Shown: in pieces, positions 55,015 through 63,140 of the stretch
How positions within the stretch are numbered: the stretch's first letter is position 1
Layout of the letters: the number at the start of each line of letters is the position of its first letter
Source of the DNA: Burkholderiales bacterium
Lineage (GTDB): Bacteria; Pseudomonadota; Gammaproteobacteria; Burkholderiales; Nitrosomonadaceae
Assembly: GCA_024235755.1 (NCBI GenBank)
Contig: JACKLV010000016.1
Span: 1-64,000 of the forward strand
DNA length: 64,000 bases
Direction of reading: 5' to 3'
Made by a program: the position numbers and the translations under genes
Notes under the pieces: model-generated
Seen by the model: only the letters and a program-made list of their open reading frames with translations
The model's database searches: none
Told to the model about the DNA's origin: nothing

Positions 55015-55620
55015 ATGATAAATGATAAGGAGCTGCAGATCCTCGAGCAAACAGTCTGTTATCAGGGGTTTTTTCGTATCGACCGGTACCGGTTACGTCA
55101 CCGTCTGTTCAGCGGGGACTGGAGTCAGCCCATCGTGCGTGAATTGTTTGAACGCGGTCATGCGGCGGCTGTGTTGCCCTACGATCCAAACAGAGACGAA
55201 GTCATTCTGATTGAGCAATTCCGTGTCGGTGCTATGAGTGCACCCGGTGGTCCGTGGCTGCTGGAAATCGTTGCCGGTATTATCGAAGACGGTGAACAGG
55301 CAGAAGATGTGGTTAAACGCGAAAGTGTGGAAGAAGCAGGCTGCACTGTTGCGGATTTGATTCCTTTATATGATTATCTGGTCAGCCCCGGTGGTATGAC
55401 CGAACGTGTTTCCTTGTTTTGCGGCCGGGTCGATACGACGCACGCGGGTGGTATTTTTGGCGTGGCGCATGAAGGCGAGGATATTCGTGTGCATGTTGTG
55501 GCATACGAGACTGCATTGCAGTATCTAAAAGCAGGAAAAATCAATTCCGCCAGTGCAATCATTGCTCTACAATGGCTGGCGTTAAATCGCGATCATGTTC
55601 GGCTGCAATGGATGGCGTAG
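55015..55620 (+). CDS. nudF: ADP-ribose pyrophosphatase NudF
   Basis: Nudix hydrolase that cleaves ADP-ribose to AMP and ribose-5-phosphate, 201 residues. The Nudix box is GIIEDGEQAEDVVKRESVEE followed by AG, with all conserved Glu and Arg in place. GFFRIDRYRLRHRLFSG and SPGGMTERVSLF are typical of the NudF subfamily. Confidence 0.93.
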   Translation: MINDKELQILEQTVCYQGFFRIDRYRLRHRLFSGDWSQPIVRELFERGHAAAVLPYDPNRDEVILIEQFRVGAMSAPGGPWLLEIVAGIIEDGEQAEDVVKRESVEEAGCTVADLIPLYDYLVSPGGMTERVSLFCGRVDTTHAGGIFGVAHEGEDIRVHVVAYETALQYLKAGKINSASAIIALQWLALNRDHVRLQWMA

Positions 55621-55653
55621 GCAATACCGTATGAATTGCTTAGGAGGTGGGTA

Positions 55654-57042
55654 ATGAAAGTGCGTTATTCAAATTTTAGCTGCGGTATTATTTTTCTCCT
55701 GTTTTTTTTGTGGCCGACACTGCTGCCTGCACAGAATTCCGGGAATGCCCTTTGGCTGAGTGTTAATGGTGCCATCGGTCCTGCCACATATGATTATCTG
55801 CAGCGCGGTTTTGACAAAGCGATCGAGCAGAACAGCCAGATTATTATTTTGCAAATGGATACGCCGGGTGGGCTTGATGTTTCCATGCGTGAAATCATAC
55901 GCAGTATGATTGCATCACCGGTGCCGGTAATCGTTTTTGTGTCGCCCAGTGGTGCGCGCGCAGCCAGCGCTGGTACGTATATTCTATATGCCAGCCATAT
56001 TGCCGCTATGGCCCCTGCTACTAATTTGGGAGCGGCGACGCCAGTACAGATCGGCGGGTTGCCTGGTGTGCCCGATAAAGATATGTTTGACCGTTTTCAG
56101 GACGGCGATGATGAAAGGGGGGCGCCATCAGCAGACCCCATGTCGAACAAAATTATCAACGATGCAGTGGCTTATATTCGCGGACTGGCGCAAATGCGGG
56201 ACCGCAATGCCGAATGGGCGGAGAGTGCGGTGCGAACAGCGGCCAGCCTGACAGCGGAAGAAGCGCTGGAGAACGGTGTGATCGACTTGATCGCGGAAAA
56301 TATTCCTGATTTACTGGCCAAAATCGATGGGCGTAGCGTCAATGTTTTGGGTAACGCGCGAATACTATCCACGCAGCACATATCAGTCGAGCATTTTGAA
56401 CCGGACTGGCGTACCCGTCTGCTGGCAATCATTACCGATCCGAATATCGCCTATATATTGATGCTGCTTGGCATTTATGCGCTGATTTTTGAGTTTTCCA
56501 ATCCCGGCATGATTTTTCCGGGCGTTGTAGGTGCCGTTTGTCTGGTATTGGCGTTATTCGCTTTTCAGGTGTTGCCCATCAATTACGCGGGGCTGGCGCT
56601 GCTGCTTTTCGGTATAGCATTCATGCTGGCGGAAGTATTCGTGCCAAGTTTTGGGGCGCTGGGTATCGGCGGTATGATTGCATTTGTCATTGGTTCCGTC
56701 ATGCTGCTGGATACCGGTGTGCCCGGATACGGCGTATCAATTCCGCTGATTGCCACATTTGCATTATTATCAGCTGCATTCTTCCTGCTGGTATTAGGCA
56801 TGGCGATCAAGGCGCGACAGCGGCCTGTCGTCAGTGGCGTGGAACATCTGATGCATTCTACCGCGGAAGTATTGAATGATTTCTCGGAACATGGCTGGGT
56901 CAGAGTGCAGGGTGAACGCTGGGAAGCGCAGACAAGTACGCCACTCAGGCGCGGCGAAAAAGTTCGTGTGGTGGCCATAGACGGACTGGTTTTAAAGGTT
57001 GAGCCCGATTCAAATACCGCTACTCAATTCAAGGAGGGTTAG
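55654..57042 (+). CDS. NfeD-family membrane-bound serine protease
   Basis: 462 residues from the ATG at 55654, preceded by AGGAGG. Signal peptide, then a ClpP-class protease domain (MDTPGGLDVSMREII; SPSGARAASAGTYI, containing the catalytic Ser), then several membrane helices (AYILMLLGIYALIFEFSNPG onward), then a C-terminal NfeD OB-fold (TPLRRGEKVRVVAIDGLVLKV). This is the long NfeD1b type. It pairs with the slipin gene that begins 4 nt later; the two proteins are thought to act together at the membrane. Confidence 0.93.
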   Translation: MKVRYSNFSCGIIFLLFFLWPTLLPAQNSGNALWLSVNGAIGPATYDYLQRGFDKAIEQNSQIIILQMDTPGGLDVSMREIIRSMIASPVPVIVFVSPSGARAASAGTYILYASHIAAMAPATNLGAATPVQIGGLPGVPDKDMFDRFQDGDDERGAPSADPMSNKIINDAVAYIRGLAQMRDRNAEWAESAVRTAASLTAEEALENGVIDLIAENIPDLLAKIDGRSVNVLGNARILSTQHISVEHFEPDWRTRLLAIITDPNIAYILMLLGIYALIFEFSNPGMIFPGVVGAVCLVLALFAFQVLPINYAGLALLLFGIAFMLAEVFVPSFGALGIGGMIAFVIGSVMLLDTGVPGYGVSIPLIATFALLSAAFFLLVLGMAIKARQRPVVSGVEHLMHSTAEVLNDFSEHGWVRVQGERWEAQTSTPLRRGEKVRVVAIDGLVLKVEPDSNTATQFKEG

Positions 57043-57046
57043 TCTG

Positions 57047-57829
57047 ATGGAAATTGTATTGATTATTCTGAGTGTCGTTATTGTCTTTTTTGCCAGTGCC
57101 TTTAGAGTACTGCGCGAATATGAACGTGGTGTGGTTTTTCAGCTTGGCCGGTTCTGGAAAGTGAAGGGCCCAGGGCTCATTATTTTGGTTCCCGTTATCC
57201 AGACGATGGTGCGCGTCGACCTCAGAACCATCGTCATGGATGTGCCAAGTCAGGACGTGATATCGCGCGACAACGTTTCCGTTAAAGTCAATGCAGTCAT
57301 CTATTTTCGTGTGGTTAACCCTGAACGCGCCATTATCCAGGTAGAAGACTTCGACGCAGCCACCAGTCAACTGGCGCAGACGACATTACGTTCGGTACTC
57401 GGTCAGCATGAACTGGACGAAATGCTCGCCAGCCGGGACAAGCTGAACGACGATATCCAGAAAATTCTGGATGAGCAAACGGAAGCCTGGGGTATCAAAG
57501 TCGCGAATGTCGAGATCAAGCATGTCGATATCAATGAATCCATGATACGCGCCATTGCCAAGCAGGCTGAAGCCGAGCGCGAACGGCGCGCCAAAATTAT
57601 TCATGCCGAAGGTGAATTGCAGGCGTCACAACATTTGTTGGAAGCATCGCAGGTGCTGGTCAAAGAACCGCAAGCGTTGCAACTGCGTTATCTGCAGACA
57701 CTTACGGAAATTGCCGGTGAGAAAAATTCAACGATTGTTTTTCCACTGCCTATGGAAATCATTGTGCCGTTTCAAAAGATTCTTCAGAAACATGCGAAAG
57801 AGCAGGAAAGCAAAACGGAAAGCGCTTAA
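57047..57829 (+). CDS. Slipin (stomatin/SPFH-domain protein)
   Basis: 260 residues from the ATG at 57047, with AAGGAGGG upstream. N-terminal membrane hairpin (VLIILSVVIVFFASAF), then the SPFH/Band 7 domain (EYERGVVFQLGRFW; VDLRTIVMDVPSQDVISRDN; WGIKVANVEIKHVDI), then a helical tail (AEAERERRAKIIHAEGELQA). It forms a conserved operon with NfeD, which may cleave it. Confidence 0.94.
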   Translation: MEIVLIILSVVIVFFASAFRVLREYERGVVFQLGRFWKVKGPGLIILVPVIQTMVRVDLRTIVMDVPSQDVISRDNVSVKVNAVIYFRVVNPERAIIQVEDFDAATSQLAQTTLRSVLGQHELDEMLASRDKLNDDIQKILDEQTEAWGIKVANVEIKHVDINESMIRAIAKQAEAERERRAKIIHAEGELQASQHLLEASQVLVKEPQALQLRYLQTLTEIAGEKNSTIVFPLPMEIIVPFQKILQKHAKEQESKTESA

Positions 57830-57860
57830 TTTTATTATGCCCAATCGGACGGCTGGGTGG

Positions 57861-60800
57861 TTATGCCAAGTCGTCCGAATAAAGCGCTTTGTCCATATTG
57901 GCTCTGATTTTCGATAAAAGCGGGTTATAGGCTTCGTTAGCGACCGGTCCGACAATTTTTTGAGCCAAATCCAGGAAGTTCGTTTTAACAAGCGAATGGG
58001 GTGTTTTTGTACCTTCGGTATTGCTGACAGCAACTAACCTGCCCATGATAAATTTATCTGCCCCGAGTTGTTGGTGTTTGGTCAAGCTTTCTACAATAAT
58101 GAAATTATCCGGCATTTTTCCTAGATTGACCGCGTCATCTATGCTGCTGTTGGTAATGTCGATAATCGGAATGACATCACGTTTGTTCACATCCCCTGTT
58201 GTATCCTGCCAGGTTCTCTTGACTTCCGTTTGAGTTTCGGATTTGGGTTTGGGTGTGGTTCTGCCTTCCGTAATAACGGGCGATAAATCAGCGTGGACAA
58301 TTTTTCCCGAATTTCCTGTTTCATCCTTTTCGAGATTGGAGCGTTTGTCTCCGCCATAAACGCCGATTTCAAAGTAGGGGTTTTTGCTGATGTATTTACT
58401 TTTACTGACAATGCGATCATTTTCATCTTTGCCTTTCTGAAATCTGTTGGCGAGGATGCCCGCCACTACCAGCGCCTGTTCTCCGCTGTCCAGATAAAAA
58501 ACCCGGTAGTCGGTAGCGCTTAATTTGGAGATGATTTTTTTCTCATAAACATCTTCTGTGTCTTTGAATTTTCCAGGGGTGGTGTGGCTACTGTTGGGAT
58601 TGGCGGTGTTATCCAACGTGGTGGCCGATAGCAACATGGAATATTCCTGCAGCTTGTCGGTCATGTCTGCAGTCATCGCGAAGTGCTTGTTTTTTTCCTT
58701 CTGAGTCGGTGTGGAAATGCCATCGTACAATGTATTGCCTTTGGTCAATAAAATTCCGGCCTGCTGTATTTTTATAAGCATTCTCGATTTTAGCCATTCG
58801 TAGACTCTTTTTTTCTCGTTGGGGGCGTTGCTGGCAATTTTTTGCTTTAAAACAATAAAAGCGTGACGCATGGCTGTTTTCAATGCTTCGATATATAAAA
58901 CCGGTTGCTTGGTATCGGTTTTCAATGTGTCCAGATCGTCAATATTCGTCAATGAAACGCCGGTTTTTTTGTTGGCAAGATTTTCCACTAACGCTTTCAG
59001 TCCAGGCAGAAGCGATTCCACCGGGGTATAGCCCGGCCATAACCTGACAGATTCTCCGGTATCGGCGATGGTCGGTCGTTGAAAACCGAAGCTGCCTCTT
59101 TCGGTGATCTTTATTTCCTGTCCCGATGCCGAGTTGAAATCGGTAACAATATCCGGAAGGATTTGTTTCGTCGTGTTGTAATCATTGTTTTTGTATCTGT
59201 ATTTGGCGGGTTTGGGTACTATTAGGATCAAGCTGGGGTGGCCTTCTGAACCGATAGCGTTCAACACCTGATTTCCGCCCGAAATCGAATTGATAATGGT
59301 GCTTATTTTTGTTACTAGATCGCCTCTGTCCTGCAATAGACCGTCGTGAAAATTCTTGTTGGCGAATGTGCTGCCGGTTTTGTCTTTTAAAGCTTCTTTT
59401 TGTTTTTCGATCAGTAAATCTGTTATGGAAGCATCGTCATCAACGGAACGGCTGATTTTGGGAGCCGTGGTCAGTTTGGGATCATTGAAAAATGTTCCTT
59501 TAGCCTTCTTTTTGTTACCGGAGACGCCAATAATTTCCTGCTGATCTTGTAATATTTTAAGATTGTGAGAAGGCAGGCCCGCCGAGGCGACTCCCTTTCG
59601 TCCTGTCCGGTAAGTGGCGGCGCCTTTGGTCCCGGCTGAGGTGATCCAGCCTCCGCCTTGAAGTCCAAGCAAAGCGGTGTTCAGAGGTTGCAGCAAGTTG
59701 TTTGTATTCACATTTTCTTCGGATAATAATTTTTTGTACTGCTCATTGAGGGGGTGGTCTTGATTACTTCTGGCATATTTTCCTTCGCCCTTTTTCTCTC
59801 TGTCGAAACCCTGTCCCGTGCCGGAATCGAATGAAGCGATATGCCGGTGAAAAAATATCAGCATGGAGAGAAAGTCCCCTTTGATATTATCAAAACTGAT
59901 ATCTCCGAGCCCTGTCAGGTTTTTATCGCCCAGCAGCGCATATAAAAGCTGGGTATATTTCTTTTGCGCCTTTTTGGCCGAAGAACCCCTTTTCGAGATG
60001 TCGTAGTTGTCATACCATTCTTCATTGGCGAACATATTCAGCCTTGTCGTGGCGCGCACTTCATCGGGTTTGGTTTTGAGCGTGGGGTCGTTTTTTGCGG
60101 TTTTGACCCATTGCTCTGCTGTGGCATTGCCGTTGTTTTTGTCAAAAGCTTTTGCGAGTGCAAGCAGGTGTTCTTTTTCCCATGCGCTGATGTTCAATAG
60201 TTTCCCCCAGTCTTCCGGCGTGCTTTTCCCGGATTTCTGAGCAAATGCCAGGCCGATTTCAACTTCGGAACCGGTCAGGGCTTGCGGAATGTGTGTGCCT
60301 GCAAAAAGTAAAATGGTTTCGTCGATGCGGTTATTTTCCGCCGCTTTTTCCCATAGACTCTTGATTCCCGCCAAACCGCAGACTTTTCCGGTCTCCGTCA
60401 TGAATTGGGTAAGCTTGGTCAGAGATTCGTATTCCAAGCCATCCAGAAAGCCGCTTGCGCCGGTTAGACTAGGTTTGTCTTTGGTGCCTTTGGCTTTTTC
60501 CTGAAAAGCATTGATTTCAGCAATGCTTCCTTTGCTGCCTGTTTTCTCGATCAATCCAAGCGTGGCAACTATATTATCGACGCCTGTGTCTTTAATGAGT
60601 TTAACCACATCTTCAATCGGGTCGGTGCGGTGTTTTTTGTTGATCTGATTGAAAACGCGCAATTGACTCGGAAAATCGTTTTCAAACAGCTCTGCGATTT
60701 TGCTTCCCCGTTCTTCGGTTCCGGCCAGCAAGATAAGTGTGGTTTTTTTTCTCAGTGGCTCGTTTTCAGTATCCTTTTTAAAATCTTTGATAGTTGTTTT

Positions 60801-61766
60801 CTTTTGTCTGAATTGTTTATATAAGGTGAGGTTATTCTGATTGGCTACTGTGATTTTGCTGAAGTCGAGTGTTTTCAAGGCGGAACCGGATATCGTAGAA
60901 GTCCGTTCTTTTCCCAGGCTGTATTGAAGATCTTTGTCTTTTTTTAATAGCTTGTTGAATTCAAGAATAGGCTTGAATTGTTTTGAGAGTTTTTCAATTT
61001 CTTTTTTGTGATCTTCACCGGCCGTTATTATTTTTTGATTGAGCGTTTCAATGTCTTTTTTTTCTGCTATGGCATTGGCGGTTTGATCAAATGCTTCGTT
61101 GTATAACGTTTCGTATTTAGTAAAAAGATGTTCGAGAGCATTTGTTAGCTCATCCACTTTGGGTTGCGGGATCTCCTGAAACGCCTTGATTACAGCTTTC
61201 AAAAAATCTACCGAGCCGTTGGAATGCTTGTTATAGACCTTGTCTCGGCCGCTGGCTCTGCGTTCGTTCAGATCCTGGGTGATTTCTTTTATCTCGGTGT
61301 GCAGCTTGATGGCGTCTGAATAATTGCCGGCTTTCAGTTTTTCGATGGCTTCTTCTTTTTTTGTTTTGACAGACTCCAGTTTCGCGTCAGGATCGTATTC
61401 CAGCTGGATGACATGTCGTTGCACAACGCCAGCTTTTAATTTCGATTGGAGACCGGTTTGGGAATTTTCTGCGTTGGTTTGAACAGGTGAGGCCGCGACT
61501 TGGTGTTGCAACGCATGACTGGCGGCTGTTGCGCTGTTGGTTGCATGCCGTGTCTTGGCGCAGTTATTAACGATGTTCTTGACCGCCGCCAGCTGTTTTA
61601 CCCGCTTGCTGCTGTTAATTGTTTTGCGTAATTTTTTGCGGGCGGCGGTTTCGGGTCTGTTATTTGTAAGCTGGAACGCTACTCCGCTGTTGTTTTGTTT
61701 TTGTATGGTACTGCTTGCGGCGGCTTTATTCTCATTTTCCGGTTTTTTATCTGCATGCGTGTTCAT
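57861..61766 (-). CDS. Very large protein of unknown function with eCIS-core-like N-terminal leader
   Basis: 1301 residues, no signal peptide, Lys-rich. Start ATG at 61766 with AGGAA 8 nt upstream. The leader (about 1-125) contains FQLTNNRPETAARKKL (31-46), RVKQLAAVKNIVNN (55-68), NSQTGLQSKLKAG (101-113) and VVQRHVIQLEYD (114-125). I recognise this layout from the front of eCIS_core (DUF4157) proteins, where NRPEA..KLQ, NNSP..KQL.A and a TGLP..LK-type segment precede an HEAWH metalloprotease-like core. That core is absent here. Residues 127-290 are mostly helical with coiled-coil character. The remaining roughly 1000 residues match nothing I know, and no catalytic motif stands out. It may be an injected or secreted effector; this is inference. 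Confidence 0.85.
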   Translation of the reverse strand: MNTHADKKPENENKAAASSTIQKQNNSGVAFQLTNNRPETAARKKLRKTINSSKRVKQLAAVKNIVNNCAKTRHATNSATAASHALQHQVAASPVQTNAENSQTGLQSKLKAGVVQRHVIQLEYDPDAKLESVKTKKEEAIEKLKAGNYSDAIKLHTEIKEITQDLNERRASGRDKVYNKHSNGSVDFLKAVIKAFQEIPQPKVDELTNALEHLFTKYETLYNEAFDQTANAIAEKKDIETLNQKIITAGEDHKKEIEKLSKQFKPILEFNKLLKKDKDLQYSLGKERTSTISGSALKTLDFSKITVANQNNLTLYKQFRQKKTTIKDFKKDTENEPLRKKTTLILLAGTEERGSKIAELFENDFPSQLRVFNQINKKHRTDPIEDVVKLIKDTGVDNIVATLGLIEKTGSKGSIAEINAFQEKAKGTKDKPSLTGASGFLDGLEYESLTKLTQFMTETGKVCGLAGIKSLWEKAAENNRIDETILLFAGTHIPQALTGSEVEIGLAFAQKSGKSTPEDWGKLLNISAWEKEHLLALAKAFDKNNGNATAEQWVKTAKNDPTLKTKPDEVRATTRLNMFANEEWYDNYDISKRGSSAKKAQKKYTQLLYALLGDKNLTGLGDISFDNIKGDFLSMLIFFHRHIASFDSGTGQGFDREKKGEGKYARSNQDHPLNEQYKKLLSEENVNTNNLLQPLNTALLGLQGGGWITSAGTKGAATYRTGRKGVASAGLPSHNLKILQDQQEIIGVSGNKKKAKGTFFNDPKLTTAPKISRSVDDDASITDLLIEKQKEALKDKTGSTFANKNFHDGLLQDRGDLVTKISTIINSISGGNQVLNAIGSEGHPSLILIVPKPAKYRYKNNDYNTTKQILPDIVTDFNSASGQEIKITERGSFGFQRPTIADTGESVRLWPGYTPVESLLPGLKALVENLANKKTGVSLTNIDDLDTLKTDTKQPVLYIEALKTAMRHAFIVLKQKIASNAPNEKKRVYEWLKSRMLIKIQQAGILLTKGNTLYDGISTPTQKEKNKHFAMTADMTDKLQEYSMLLSATTLDNTANPNSSHTTPGKFKDTEDVYEKKIISKLSATDYRVFYLDSGEQALVVAGILANRFQKGKDENDRIVSKSKYISKNPYFEIGVYGGDKRSNLEKDETGNSGKIVHADLSPVITEGRTTPKPKSETQTEVKRTWQDTTGDVNKRDVIPIIDITNSSIDDAVNLGKMPDNFIIVESLTKHQQLGADKFIMGRLVAVSNTEGTKTPHSLVKTNFLDLAQKIVGPVANEAYNPLLSKIRANMDKALYSDDLA

Positions 61767-61933
61767 GGTTGTGTTTCCTGGTTTTTTGCATTGATAAGCA
61801 GTCCGCTGATTCTGATTTGTTTTCGTAGCAACAGCGTATCACCGAAAAATCTAGGGATAGCCTCTACGATTATAGATTGGTTCGGATTTGGCAGTAAAGA
61901 ATGGTGGGTTCACTGTTTGAAAGCTCAGTATCG

Positions 61934-61981
61934 ACAACATTTCTGTTGCGCAAAATATTTGTTGCGCAACAGAAATGTTGT
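61934..61981. repeat. Perfect 20-bp inverted repeat upstream of the ATPase pair
   Basis: ACAACATTTCTGTTGCGCAA (61934-61953) is the exact reverse complement of 61962-61981; the 8-nt loop is AATATTTG. Each arm contains the palindrome TTGCGCAA, 16 bp apart. It ends 36 nt before the ATG of the first ATPase and is not followed by a T-run in either direction long enough for a standard terminator. It could be a 5'-UTR hairpin or a double operator. Confidence 0.8.
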
Positions 61982-62017
61982 TAAAATTGATTTTGGTTTA
62001 AAAGTGAGGAAATTAGT

Positions 62018-63139
62018 ATGCGCATCATTATTGGTAGTCCACCGACAGGAGGCGACTTTTATCCTCGCCAATCCGTGATTGATCAACTTGTTCGCGCATT
62101 AGAGGTCGAGCATGTACTGTTTCTTGCGCCGCGGCGTACCGGAAAAACCAGTATTCTTTTCCGGTTGCGTGAAGTGGCACCAGCGCAGGCGGCTTTTATT
62201 GATCTCGAAGGTCTTGATCATCCCCGATTTTGGATTCGGTCAATGGTCGATTCGGTACGTGCAATTAATGATGAGCGGTGGCTGCAGATCGTCAAGAAAA
62301 TGCCTGATTTTTTGCGCGGCTTTAAAAGTGATCTTTTCGAGATTTCGGAAACAAACTGGGAGGACAGTGCAGATCATTTGATGCATGATCTGAACCAGCT
62401 CGGCACACCTGTCTGGTTTCTGCTCGATGAATTTCCTATTATGGTCGATAAAATTGCCAACCGGTATGGCAAGGCGGAGGCTTCTGCCGCATTGCACTGG
62501 CTGCGCCGCATACGGCAGCATAGTACCGGCAGCCCGGTTCGGTTCCTGCTGACGGGTTCGATCGGACTCGACAGCGTGATGCAGCGCCACGGCATGCGCG
62601 GTATCGCCAACGACCTGCGGCGGGAAATACTGCCGCCCCAGACAAAGGAAGACGCGCTGGCATTTACCCTGCAATTGGCAAACAACAACCAGATCAGTCT
62701 GGATGAAGCTTTGGCGCGCGAGTTTATCAATCGCCTGGGTCCCGCCATCTGGCCGTTTTTTATTCAGTTGTTTGTGGCCGAATGCCAGGATTACGTGCTG
62801 CGCTACGGAGAGCCGGTCGATTTAGACAAGGTTTATCAGACGGTCGCATTAGGCAGGCGCAATCAATACGCCGACAACATGTGGGCGCGTTTGCGGGATA
62901 TTTTTAGCGAAACCGAAGCATCAGTTGCACGCCAGATACTGAAAATAATCGCAACGCATGAAAACGGCCTACCATTGGAAAATCTGCGCGGGCAATTACC
63001 CGATTTGCCGGCAGACGATTTTCGCACTGTACTAAACACGCTTGAGCATGACGGCTATCTGGTCGAACTGGCTAACGGCAATATTGCATTTTTCTCGCAT
63101 CTTCTGCGCGATTACTGGCGGTATAAGGGGCGCGTCTGA
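62018..63139 (+). CDS. AAA-type ATPase with C-terminal winged-helix-like region
   Basis: 373 residues. Walker A APRRTGKTSIL (38-48), Walker B VWFLLDEFPIMV (132-143), and a sensor-like FLLTGSIGLDSV. The C-terminal part (about 305-370; ATHENGLPLENLRGQLP, TVLNTLEHDGYLVE) looks like a winged helix, as in archaeal-type (PF01637-like) ATPases of the STAND/Orc1 branch. No signal peptide or membrane helix. The ATG follows GTGAGGAAAT. The next ATPase gene starts 1 nt after its stop codon, so the two are surely one unit. Function unknown. Confidence 0.87.
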   Translation: MRIIIGSPPTGGDFYPRQSVIDQLVRALEVEHVLFLAPRRTGKTSILFRLREVAPAQAAFIDLEGLDHPRFWIRSMVDSVRAINDERWLQIVKKMPDFLRGFKSDLFEISETNWEDSADHLMHDLNQLGTPVWFLLDEFPIMVDKIANRYGKAEASAALHWLRRIRQHSTGSPVRFLLTGSIGLDSVMQRHGMRGIANDLRREILPPQTKEDALAFTLQLANNNQISLDEALAREFINRLGPAIWPFFIQLFVAECQDYVLRYGEPVDLDKVYQTVALGRRNQYADNMWARLRDIFSETEASVARQILKIIATHENGLPLENLRGQLPDLPADDFRTVLNTLEHDGYLVELANGNIAFFSHLLRDYWRYKGRV

Positions 63140-63140
63140 T

